Below, piece after piece: positions 56,097 through 64,000 of a stretch of DNA of 64,000 bases. The notes under the pieces were generated by a model. The model did no database searches. It was given only the letters and a program-made list of their open reading frames with translations, and was not told where the DNA came from. How positions within the stretch are numbered: the stretch's first letter is position 1; the number at the start of each line of letters is the position of its first letter. The stretch lies in the NCBI RefSeq assembly GCF_014203695.1, contig NZ_JACHJO010000006.1, positions 309,847 through 373,846 of the forward strand, written 5' to 3'. The DNA is from Nocardiopsis algeriensis (lineage in GTDB: Bacteria > Actinomycetota > Actinomycetes > Streptosporangiales > Streptosporangiaceae). A program made the translations under genes and the position numbers.

Positions 56097-57104
56097 ATGG
56101 CAGCGAACACCTACCTGACCGGCATCAAGCCCACCGGAGACTTCCACCTGGGCAACTACATCGGCGCGATCAAGCCGGCCCTGGCGGCGTCCGGCGAGTA
56201 CGACACGTACTACTTCATCGCCGACTACCACGCGCTCAACACCGTCAAGGATGCGGACGAGCTCCGCCACAGCATCCGGTCGGGGGCTGCCACCTGGCTC
56301 GCGTGCGGGCTGGACCCCGAGCGCACGGTCCTCTACCAGCAGTCCCGTGTCCCCGAGACCTTCGAGCTGACCACGATCCTCAGCGCCCTCACCCCCAAGG
56401 GCCTGATGAACCGGGCCCACGCCTACAAGGCAGCCCGCGACCGCAACACCGAGGCCGGGATCACCGACCTGGACGCCGGCGTCAACATGGGGCTGTTCAA
56501 CTACCCCATCCTCATGGCGGCCGACATCCTCGTCATGGAGTCCACCCACGTCCCCGTGGGACGCGACCAGTCCCAGCACCTGGAGTACACCGCCGACATC
56601 GCCGGCTACTTCAACCACCGCTACGGAACGGGCTACACCTTCCCCGTCCCCAAGGGCGTCATCGACGACAGCGACGCGAGCATCCTGCCCGGTGTCGACG
56701 GCCGCAAGATGAGCAAGTCCTACGACAACCACATCCCGCTCTTCCTGCCCCAGAACAAGCTCAAGAAGGCCATCCGCCGCATCCCCACCGACTCCACCCC
56801 CGTCGAGGACCCCAAGAACCCCGACGCCTCGGTGCCCTTCCAGCTGCTCACCCACTTCGCCGACGCCGACAAGGTCGCCGAGGTGCGCGGACGCCTGGAG
56901 GCCGGAGGGATGGGCTGGGGAGAGCTCAAGAACGAGCTGTTCGAGGCGGTCGAGGCCGAACTGGCCCCCAAGCGCGAGCGCTACGAGGAGCTCATGGCCG
57001 AGCCCGAGCGCATCGACGAGATCCTGAAGGCCGGCTCCGAGCGCGCCCGCGAGCGCGCCTGCCGCGTGCTCGCCCGCGTGCGCGCCGCGATCGGCGCCGC
57101 CTGA
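56097..57104 (+). CDS. trpS: Tryptophanyl-tRNA synthetase
   Basis: Class I aminoacyl-tRNA synthetase of 335 residues charging tRNA-Trp. HIGH-like signature is FHLGNY (residues 16-21); KMSKS is KMSKS at residues 204-208; ADYHALNT lies in the amino-acid pocket. TAGGCT ends 7 nt before the ATG, so the transcript looks leaderless; the TTG two codons upstream is therefore unlikely. Some actinomycetes have a second, drug-resistant TrpRS; which form this is cannot be settled by eye. Confidence 0.95.
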   Translation: MAANTYLTGIKPTGDFHLGNYIGAIKPALAASGEYDTYYFIADYHALNTVKDADELRHSIRSGAATWLACGLDPERTVLYQQSRVPETFELTTILSALTPKGLMNRAHAYKAARDRNTEAGITDLDAGVNMGLFNYPILMAADILVMESTHVPVGRDQSQHLEYTADIAGYFNHRYGTGYTFPVPKGVIDDSDASILPGVDGRKMSKSYDNHIPLFLPQNKLKKAIRRIPTDSTPVEDPKNPDASVPFQLLTHFADADKVAEVRGRLEAGGMGWGELKNELFEAVEAELAPKRERYEELMAEPERIDEILKAGSERARERACRVLARVRAAIGAA

Positions 57105-57124
57105 GCACACCGGCGCGGTACGGA

Positions 57125-57160
57125 GAGGGGCGGCGGCACCCGCGGGTGCCGCCGCCCCTC
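57125..57160. terminator. 36-bp perfect palindrome between trpS and pncA
   Basis: Fully symmetric 36-bp palindrome centred between 57142 and 57143, lying between convergent genes and usable by both. Confidence 0.82.
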
Positions 57161-57172
57161 CGCCTTCCGGGC

Positions 57173-57745
57173 TCAGCCCACGAGCGGCTCGCCCTCCAGC
57201 TCCACACCGGCCTCGCGCAGCTGCGCGAGCGCGGCGTCCACGGTCGCACGGGACACGCCCGCGGTCATGCCCAGCAGCACCCGCGTGCGCAGGCCCTCGC
57301 GCACGGCGTCCAGCGCGGTGGCCCGCACGCAGTGGTCGGTGGCCACACCCACCACGTCGACCTCGTCCACGCCGCGCTCGCGCAGCCACGCGGCCAGCGT
57401 GGTCTCCCCGTCGCCCGCGGTGCCCTCGAAGCCGCTGTAGGCGGCCGTGTACTGCCCCTTGCTGAACACCTCCTCGGCCAGCGAGGCGTCGAAGCCGGGG
57501 TGGAACTCCGCGCCCGGGGTGCCCACCTCGCAGTGGCGCGGCCAGCTGTCCACGAAGTCGGGCTCCTCGGAGAAGTGGGAGCCCGGGTCGATGTGGTGGT
57601 CGCGGGTGGCCACGACGTGGTCGTAGCCGTGGGTGCGCGCGTGCTCGGTGACGGCGGCCGCGGTCGCGGCACCGCCGGCGACCGCCAGGCTCCCGCCCTC
57701 GCAGAAGTCGTTCTGCACGTCCACGACGATGAGTGCCTTCGCCAT
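57173..57745 (-). CDS. pncA: Nicotinamidase
   Basis: Isochorismatase-fold amidase of 190 residues converting nicotinamide to nicotinate. Catalytic triad Asp9, Lys96, Cys139 (ALIVVDVQND, FSKGQY, ATDHCVRAT) and metal ligands Asp49, His51, His57, His71 are all present at positions close to those in Mycobacterium tuberculosis PncA. Its product is the substrate of the adjacent pncB; the pair is transcribed pncB-pncA with a 41-bp gap. Confidence 0.95.
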   Translation of the reverse strand: MAKALIVVDVQNDFCEGGSLAVAGGAATAAAVTEHARTHGYDHVVATRDHHIDPGSHFSEEPDFVDSWPRHCEVGTPGAEFHPGFDASLAEEVFSKGQYTAAYSGFEGTAGDGETTLAAWLRERGVDEVDVVGVATDHCVRATALDAVREGLRTRVLLGMTAGVSRATVDAALAQLREAGVELEGEPLVG

Positions 57746-57786
57746 CGCGGTCCTCCTTGCTCTCGAAAGGTCTGTACCGGGGGTCC

Positions 57787-59085
57787 TCAGTGGAAGACGG
57801 TGGGCAGCGCCGTCTCGCCGCGCGACATCCTCAGAGCCTGCTCGGGAAGCTCGTCCACCGTCGCACGGTGCCGCTCGCGGGCCTCGTGCACGCTCTCGTG
57901 CCCCACGATCTCGCCGTCGGACACCAGCTTGCGCAGCAGCGGCCGGGTGCCCACGGCCGTGCCGGGGTCGTAGGGGAACACCTCCTCGGCCACCGCGGTC
58001 CCGTGGTCGTCGAGCCGGCGCGACGCCCACTTGCGGCCGCCCCGGCTGGGCTTGCCCACCGAGCGCTTGGCCACGGGCTCCAGCGGCTCCTCCGGCCCTG
58101 TGCCGCGGGCCCGGGCCACGAGCTTGTACACCAGCGACACCGTCGGCGCCCCCGAGCCGGTCACCAGGGACGTGCCCACGCCGTAGCCGTCCACGGGCGC
58201 CACGGCCAGGGCCTGGATGGAGTGCTCGTCCAGGTCACCGGTCACCACGATGCGGGTTCCCGTCGCGCCGAGGGAGTCCAGCTGCCTCCGCACGCGGGCC
58301 GCGGTCCTGCCCAGGTCGCCGGAGTCGATGCGTACCGCGCCCAGTTCCGGGCCGGCCAGTTCCACGGCGGTGCTCACGGCCCGCTCCACGTCGTAGGTGT
58401 CGACCAGCAGTGTCGTCCCCGGACCCAGCGAACCGATCTGCGCCTCGAACGCGTGCCGCTCGCTGTCGTGCAGGAGGGTGAAGGCGTGCGCGGCCGTACC
58501 GCTGGTGGGCACGTCGTAGGCGCGCCCCGCCTCCAGGTTGGAGGTGGTCGCGAACCCGCCGATGTACGCGGCCCGGGCCGCGGCCACGGCCGAGTGCTCC
58601 TGGGTGCGGCGCGAGCCCATCTCGATCATCGGACGCCCGCCCGCGGCCACGGACATCCGGCTCGCCGCGGACGCGATCGCGCTGTCGTGGTTGTACACCG
58701 ACAGGGCGAGCGTCTCCAGGAGCACGGCCTCGGCGAAGGTGCCCTCCACGGCGAGGATCGGGGAACCGGGGAAGTACGCCTCGCCCTCGCCGTAGCCCCA
58801 CACGTCTCCCGAGAAGCGGTACTCGGAGAGCCATTCCAGGGTGCGCTCGTCCACGACCCCCCGGTCGGACAGGAAGTCCAGCTCCTCGGTGCGGAAGCGG
58901 AACCGCTCCAGCAGCTCCAGGAAGCGACCGGTCCCGCCGACGACGCCGTACCGGCGGCCCTCGGGAAGGCGGCGGGCGAACATCTCGAACACGGACCGGC
59001 GCGCGGCGGCGCCGCTGTGCAGCGCCCCCTGGAGCATGGTCAGCTCGTAGTGGTCTGTGAGCAGCGCGCTGCTGTGGTCGTTCAT
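57787..59085 (-). CDS. pncB: Nicotinate phosphoribosyltransferase
   Basis: NAPRTase of 432 residues forming nicotinate mononucleotide from nicotinate and PRPP in NAD salvage. Conserved: DHYELTMLQGAL at the N-terminus, EMGSRRTQEHSAV (phosphorylated His site region), and RIDSGDLG in the C-terminal half. On the minus strand TAGGCT ends 8 nt before the ATG, suggesting a leaderless transcript. It works with pncA downstream. Paired with the convergent trpS terminator. Confidence 0.95.
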   Translation of the reverse strand: MNDHSSALLTDHYELTMLQGALHSGAAARRSVFEMFARRLPEGRRYGVVGGTGRFLELLERFRFRTEELDFLSDRGVVDERTLEWLSEYRFSGDVWGYGEGEAYFPGSPILAVEGTFAEAVLLETLALSVYNHDSAIASAASRMSVAAGGRPMIEMGSRRTQEHSAVAAARAAYIGGFATTSNLEAGRAYDVPTSGTAAHAFTLLHDSERHAFEAQIGSLGPGTTLLVDTYDVERAVSTAVELAGPELGAVRIDSGDLGRTAARVRRQLDSLGATGTRIVVTGDLDEHSIQALAVAPVDGYGVGTSLVTGSGAPTVSLVYKLVARARGTGPEEPLEPVAKRSVGKPSRGGRKWASRRLDDHGTAVAEEVFPYDPGTAVGTRPLLRKLVSDGEIVGHESVHEARERHRATVDELPEQALRMSRGETALPTVFH

Positions 59086-59225
59086 GGGAAAGAGCCTAAT
59101 CCGTGCGCAACCAGGACAGTGAGGACAGCCCCATGTGTGGCGCGTCCCTGTCCGCCCAGGTCCGGGGCGCCCGACAAGGATACGCACCTGGTTGGTAGGG
59201 AAACGGGGTTCGGTACGCTGGTCCC

Positions 59226-59645
59226 ATGCTGAGGATCGATCGCGCGATCTATGACCGGATCGTCGCCCACGCCCGCCGAGACCATCCCGACGAGGCCTGC
59301 GGCGTCGTGGCCGGGCCCGAGGGCTCCGACCGCCCCGAGCGGTTCATCGAGATGATCAACGCCGAGCGCTCCCCGACCTTCTACCGGTTCGACTCCCTCG
59401 AACAGCTCAAGGTCTGGCGGGAGATGGACGACCGCGGTGAGGAACCCGTCGTGATCTACCACTCCCACACCGCCACCGAGGCCTACCCCTCGCGCACCGA
59501 CATCTCCTACGCCTCCGAGCCGAACGCGCACTACGTGCTGGTGTCCACCCGGGAGGCCGACACGGTCGAGTTCCGCTCCTACCGGATCGTCGACGGCCAG
59601 GTCACCGAGGAGCCGGTCGAGGTCACCGGCGCCGGCGACGAGTAG
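59226..59645 (+). CDS. mec: JAMM/Mov34 metalloprotease (Mec-type)
   Basis: Zinc protease of 139 residues. The full JAMM motif is present: Glu23, then His79-X-His81-X7-Ser89-X2-Asp92 (YHSHTATEAYPSRTD). In mycobacteria the equivalent Mec+ hydrolyses the CysO-cysteine adduct, releasing free cysteine and CysO. The order mec-cysO-cysM is the same here. TACGCT ends 7 nt before the ATG. The adjacent CysO has a C-terminal extension this protease might also trim. Confidence 0.93.
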   Translation: MLRIDRAIYDRIVAHARRDHPDEACGVVAGPEGSDRPERFIEMINAERSPTFYRFDSLEQLKVWREMDDRGEEPVVIYHSHTATEAYPSRTDISYASEPNAHYVLVSTREADTVEFRSYRIVDGQVTEEPVEVTGAGDE

Positions 59646-59737
59646 GGTCCCCCGCGGGGCCGCCGCCCCGGAATGGGGGCGGACCGCCCCCTGTTGGGAA
59701 TGTACACACACCAACCACCGCTAACGGAGAGATCTTC

Positions 59738-60971
<1,234 letters not shown>

Positions 60972-60988
60972 CCGGTTCCCCGCGTCGC

Positions 60989-61016
60989 GGGGCGGCACCC
61001 TGGGGGGTGCCGCCCC
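60989..61016 (+). terminator. Terminator after cysM
   Basis: GGGGCGGCACCC with GGGTGCCGCCCC around a 4-nt loop, 18 bp after the stop codon. Confidence 0.8.
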
Positions 61017-61089
61017 GCCCGCATTGTGTGCCGCGGCCCGAACTCGCTGGTGGCAGGCGTACGTCAAAAAGGACATACTGTGTCAATGT

Positions 61090-61106
61090 GTGTGAAAAAT
61101 TCACAC
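61090..61106. promoter_or_regulatory. Palindrome in the AT-rich region before the MBL hydrolase
   Basis: GTGTGAA-AAA-TTCACAC is a perfect 17-bp inverted repeat, in an unusually AT-rich 100 bp. It resembles Rex/CRP sites (TGTGA-N6-TCACA) but is one base shorter (N5). CATACT at 61074 may be a -10 element; the site would then lie in the early transcribed region. The regulator is not identified. The rest of 60972-61276 holds the cysM terminator and no gene. Confidence 0.45.
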
Positions 61107-61276
61107 GTGATTGAGGTCGCGTGAGATGCGGGACACATTTTGTACCACCGGACGGGGCATTGGGGTAGACCCGTAACAACGGGACATCCGAAGAAACCAG
61201 CCGCGATCGGTGTCCCGTTCCCCGCAGGCGGGACAGACGCAAGTGCCGCGCGGCCCATCGAGAAGGCGACGACGAC

Positions 61277-62029
61277 GTGCGACTCACGATTATCGGGTCC
61301 TCCGGGAGTTTCCCGGGGCCGGACAGCCCGGCCTCCTGCTACCTGCTCGAGGCGGACGGCTTCCGCCTCCTGCTCGACCTGGGCAACGGAGCTCTCGGCA
61401 CGCTGCAGCGGCACATCGACATCTACTCGGTCGACGCCGTCTACCTCAGCCACCTGCACGCCGACCACTGCTTCGACCTGTGCTCGTACTGGGTCGCCCG
61501 CATGTACCACCCCGAGGGCATGAAGTCGCGCATCCCCGTCTACGGCCCCGGCGGAGTCGCCCTGCGCGCGGCCGAGGCCTACGGCCTGGACCCCGACCCC
61601 GGCATGACCGAGGTCTTCGACTTCCGCGAGCTCACACCGGGGCGGCTCCGCATCGGGCCCTTCGACGCCCGGGTCGAGCACGTCAACCACCCGGTCGAGG
61701 CCTTCGGCATCCGCCTCGAACAGGGCGGCTCGGCCATGGCCTACTCCGGTGACACCGGTGCCTGCGACGCCCTGGTCGAGCTGGCCGCCGACACGGACCT
61801 GTTCCTGTGCGAGGCCGCCTTCCAGGACCACCGCGAGCACCCCAAGGACATGCACCTGACCGGCAGCGAGGCGGGCGAGTACGCCACCCGCGCCCGGGCC
61901 CGCAGCCTGCTGCTCACGCACCTGGTGCCCTGGAACGACGACGAGATCACCCTGGCGGAGGCCCGCTCCACCTACGCGGGCCCCATCGGCCTGGCCCGCA
62001 GCGGCCAGGTCCACGTCATCGGCTCCTGA
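61277..62029 (+). CDS. MBL-fold metallo-hydrolase (RNase Z-like)
   Basis: Metallo-beta-lactamase-fold protein of 250 residues. Metal motif SHLHADHC with His59, His61, Asp63 and His64; later ligands in the GDT and THL segments ([18 protein letters not shown]). It resembles RNase Z-like phosphodiesterases or cyclic-nucleotide phosphodiesterases, and a homologue sits next to cysM in mycobacteria. Substrate unresolved. GTG start at 61277. Confidence 0.87.
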   Translation: MRLTIIGSSGSFPGPDSPASCYLLEADGFRLLLDLGNGALGTLQRHIDIYSVDAVYLSHLHADHCFDLCSYWVARMYHPEGMKSRIPVYGPGGVALRAAEAYGLDPDPGMTEVFDFRELTPGRLRIGPFDARVEHVNHPVEAFGIRLEQGGSAMAYSGDTGACDALVELAADTDLFLCEAAFQDHREHPKDMHLTGSEAGEYATRARARSLLLTHLVPWNDDEITLAEARSTYAGPIGLARSGQVHVIGS

Positions 62030-62120
62030 CGGTTCGGTCGCAGCCCCGCGGCCGGGGTCCTTTTTGTCCGGGTCGAAAATCCAGCACCGGAGTGCGCCAC
62101 CCGCATATACGCTCTACTCC

Positions 62121-62840
62121 ATGGCCCGACCTGACGGACGCGTTCCGAACCAACTCCGCCCCGTGACCATCACCCGCAACTGGCTCCGCCACGCGGAGGG
62201 ATCCGCGCTCATCGAGTTCGGTGACACCCGTGTGCTGTGCGCCGCCTCCGTCGAGGACGGCGTTCCGCGCTGGCGCCGGGGCACCGGCGAGGGCTGGGTC
62301 ACCGCGGAGTACTCGATGCTGCCCCGGTCGACCGACACCCGCGGAGCCCGGGAGTCGGTCCGCGGCAAGATCGGCGGCCGCACCCACGAGATCTCCCGCC
62401 TGATCGGCCGCTCCCTGCGCGCGGTCGTCGACTTCAAGGCGATGGGGGAGCACACCATCACCCTGGACTGCGACGTTCTCCAGGCCGACGGCGGCACGCG
62501 CACCGCGGCCGTCACCGGTGCCTACGTGGCGCTGGCCGACGCGATGAAGTGGCTGCGCAAGCAGCGCAAGCTCAAGTCCAACCCGCTGACGGGGTCGCTG
62601 GCGGCGGTCAGCGTCGGAGTGGTGCAGGGGCAGCCCCGGCTGGACCTCAACTACCTGGAGGACTCGGTCGCGGAGACCGACATGAACGTGGTCGTCACCG
62701 GTGACGGCTCGTTCGTCGAGGTCCAGGGCACGGCCGAGGGCGCTCCCTTCGACCGCGCCCTGCTCGACCAGCTGCTCGACCTGGCTCTCGGCGGCTGCAA
62801 GGAGCTGACCGCCATGCAGAAGAAGGCGCTGTCGGAGTGA
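62121..62840 (+). CDS. rph: RNase PH
   Basis: Phosphorolytic 3'-5' exoribonuclease of 239 residues that trims tRNA 3' ends. Family signature [19 protein letters not shown], and phosphate-binding [19 protein letters not shown] near the start; [20 protein letters not shown] near the end. TACGCT ends 8 nt before the ATG (62121), so the transcript may be leaderless. Coupled to rdgB downstream, a common actinobacterial pairing. Confidence 0.96.
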   Translation: MARPDGRVPNQLRPVTITRNWLRHAEGSALIEFGDTRVLCAASVEDGVPRWRRGTGEGWVTAEYSMLPRSTDTRGARESVRGKIGGRTHEISRLIGRSLRAVVDFKAMGEHTITLDCDVLQADGGTRTAAVTGAYVALADAMKWLRKQRKLKSNPLTGSLAAVSVGVVQGQPRLDLNYLEDSVAETDMNVVVTGDGSFVEVQGTAEGAPFDRALLDQLLDLALGGCKELTAMQKKALSE

Positions 62841-62875
62841 CCGGTGTCGGCGGTGCCTCCGGGGAAGGGGGAGCG

Positions 62876-63481
62876 GTGAGGATCGTTCTGGCCACGCGCA
62901 ACGCCAAGAAGGTCCCCGAACTGCGGGCCATCCTCGCCGACGCGGGGGTGAGCGCGGAGGTCCTGACCCTCGGTGCGTTCCCGGACGCGCCCGAAGTGCC
63001 CGAGACCGAGCCGTCGTTCGTCGGCAACGCCCTGCTCAAGGCGCGGGCGATCGCCGCCCACACGCAGTTGCCGGCGGTCGCCGACGACTCGGGGCTGAGT
63101 GTCGACGAACTCGGGGGGATGCCGGGCGTGCTGTCGGCCCGCTGGGCCGGCCGCTTCGGAGAGGGGGACCAGGACAGGGCCAACCTGGACCTGGTCCTGG
63201 ACCAGCTCGCCGACACCCCGGCCGAGCGCCGCGGCGCGAGGTTCGTGTGCGCGGCGGCGCTCGTGCTGCCGGACGGCACCGAGGTGGTGGCCGAGGGTGT
63301 GCTGGAAGGCCGGCTGCTGCGCGAGCGCCGCGGGGAGAACGGGTTCGGCTACGACCCGGTCTTCGTCCCCGAGGGGGAGACCCGCACCACGGCGGAGATG
63401 TCCCCCGAGGAGAAGAACGCGGTCAGCCATCGGGGAATCGCCTTCCGCACCCTCGCGAAGGAACTGGCGGAGATGCTCTGA
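62876..63481 (+). CDS. rdgB: Inosine/xanthosine triphosphate pyrophosphatase (RdgB/HAM1)
   Basis: House-cleaning nucleotidase of 201 residues that removes dITP, XTP and ITP. Motifs: ATRNAKKVPELRAIL at the N-terminus, ADDSGLSVDELGGMPGVLSARWAG, and FGYDPVFVPEG. I start at GTG 62876, after a GGGGAAGGGGGAG region and where the fold begins (VRIVLATRN); an alternative GTG at 62837 overlaps the rph stop and would add 13 residues. Terminator follows. Confidence 0.94.
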   Translation: MRIVLATRNAKKVPELRAILADAGVSAEVLTLGAFPDAPEVPETEPSFVGNALLKARAIAAHTQLPAVADDSGLSVDELGGMPGVLSARWAGRFGEGDQDRANLDLVLDQLADTPAERRGARFVCAAALVLPDGTEVVAEGVLEGRLLRERRGENGFGYDPVFVPEGETRTTAEMSPEEKNAVSHRGIAFRTLAKELAEML

Positions 63482-63521
63482 CCTGTGCCGGGGCGTCGCG
63501 GGAACCCCGCGGCGCCCTGTT

Positions 63522-63560
63522 GCTCCCGCCCGGTCGCGGCGGAAGCGGCGGGGCGGGAGC
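63522..63560 (+). terminator. Terminator after rdgB
   Basis: GCTCCCGCCC with GGGCGGGAGC, 10-bp stem and 19-nt loop, 40 bp after the stop codon. Confidence 0.65.
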
Positions 63561-63707
63561 AGACGGCGAAAAAACTTCGCCGGGAGTGTTTGAACTCCTC
63601 CGCCCGGGGGAGAAGACCGTACGAGTGACAACTGAGCCAGAGGCGAGCCGCGCAGAGCGGGGCATTCCGCCCGACTCGACGGAGGACAGCTCCGTCGACG
63701 GGTCGGT

Positions 63708-63736
63708 TTGACGTCACCGAACGAGTCACCTACACT
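63708..63736 (+). promoter_or_regulatory. Sigma-70-like promoter 1 of a stacked set
   Basis: TTGACG (63708-63713), 17-bp spacer, TACACT (63731-63736): the best housekeeping promoter match in the window. No gene follows before the window ends. Confidence 0.75.
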
Positions 63737-63825
63737 CGATCAAGTCGCTGCGGGACGGCGGGCGGCCCGAAGGGGTCGACCCGGAACCGGACCGCGACAG
63801 CACAACCTTCCTCGGAACTTCGCGG

Positions 63826-63854
63826 TTCGGGCAGCAGCTCGGAGCATGTAGTCT
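63826..63854 (+). promoter_or_regulatory. Sigma-70-like promoter 2 of a stacked set
   Basis: TTCGGG (63826-63831), 17-bp spacer, TAGTCT (63849-63854). The -35 is weak. Spaced 118 bp from promoter 1. Confidence 0.45.
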
Positions 63855-63921
63855 CTGGAGGTCGCCTCGCAAGGGGCAGCGGATCTCTTCACTCCGTTCG
63901 GTTTCCCGGAAAAACACCGAT

Positions 63922-63950
63922 TTGGTGGCGGACCGGAACGCTGATAAAGT
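63922..63950 (+). promoter_or_regulatory. Sigma-70-like promoter 3 of a stacked set
   Basis: TTGGTG (63922-63927), 17-bp spacer, TAAAGT (63945-63950). Spaced 96 bp from promoter 2. Three promoters in 250 bp with no gene resemble the upstream region of an actinomycete rRNA operon; the rRNA itself is beyond the window. Confidence 0.6.
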
Positions 63951-64000
63951 GAAGACACAACAAAGCGGAAACGCAGACGCCTTCTCCGGAAGAGCAACCA

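Overview
The window is high-GC actinobacterial chromosome with frequent GTG/TTG starts and hairpin terminators that mostly lack U-tracts. Gene order is that of a non-streptomycete, Streptomyces-like actinomycete: lysA-hom-thrC-thrB-rho-rpmE-prfA-prmC-sua5-wecA-atp, nucS, a FilP/Scy-like gene with mce/thiolase/meaB/icmA, and mec-cysO-cysM-MBL-rph-rdgB. Nocardiopsaceae (Nocardiopsis-like) is my best guess; it is inference from content only.

Layout. 0-5.2 kb: a NarL/DesK-type two-component pair, a LURP-one protein, a DEDDh exonuclease, an IS110-family insertion sequence and tRNA-Arg(CCG). 5.3-11.9 kb: a lone receiver protein, NrtL, then lysine/threonine synthesis (lysA, hom, thrC, thrB). 11.9-18.8 kb: rho with a 440-bp leader, rpmE behind a SigR-type promoter, prfA-prmC, threonylcarbamoyl-AMP synthase and a WecA-type transferase. 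18.8-27.5 kb: the complete ATP synthase operon and a DUF2550 gene. 27.5-35.1 kb: a lipoprotein, cobalamin adenosyltransferase, a secreted M28 peptidase with a Gly-Lys-Pro linker, a DUF1707 protein, and a four-gene ABC exporter/two-component operon. 35.2-38.4 kb: nucS, a 3-hydroxyacyl-CoA dehydrogenase, a zinc-binding small protein and an alpha/beta hydrolase. 38.5-50.4 kb: a FilP/Scy-like coiled-coil protein, methylmalonyl-CoA epimerase, thiolase, MeaB, two secreted GH18 chitinases, a MarR regulator, isobutyryl-CoA mutase large subunit and a YbbN-like protein. 50.7-57.1 kb: malic enzyme, DUF3039, a degraded heme-ABC ATPase remnant, class E sortase, a helicase and TrpRS. 57.2-63.5 kb: the nicotinate salvage pair, the CysO-dependent cysteine pathway, an MBL hydrolase, RNase PH and ITPase. 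The last 300 bp hold three stacked sigma-70-like promoters with no gene yet, which looks like the upstream region of an rRNA operon.

How the genes work together. Most of the window is core metabolism. Mce, thiolase, MeaB and IcmA form a B12-dependent acyl-CoA module that the adenosyltransferase at 28 kb can supply with cofactor. Mec-CysO-CysM is a protein-bound sulfide route to cysteine.

Most notable: (1) a short terminal-inverted-repeat element (MITE-like) in three copies at 2.5, 28.8 and 46.9 kb, each touching or nearly touching a gene end and flanked by CTAG-like tetranucleotides; (2) the IS110 element with a long non-coding left end that should carry a bridge RNA, containing short sequences repeated from the likely element ends; (3) a CysO protein ending GGSL rather than GG, next to a JAMM protease; (4) many genes with a -10 hexamer 7-8 nt before the start codon, suggesting leaderless transcripts.
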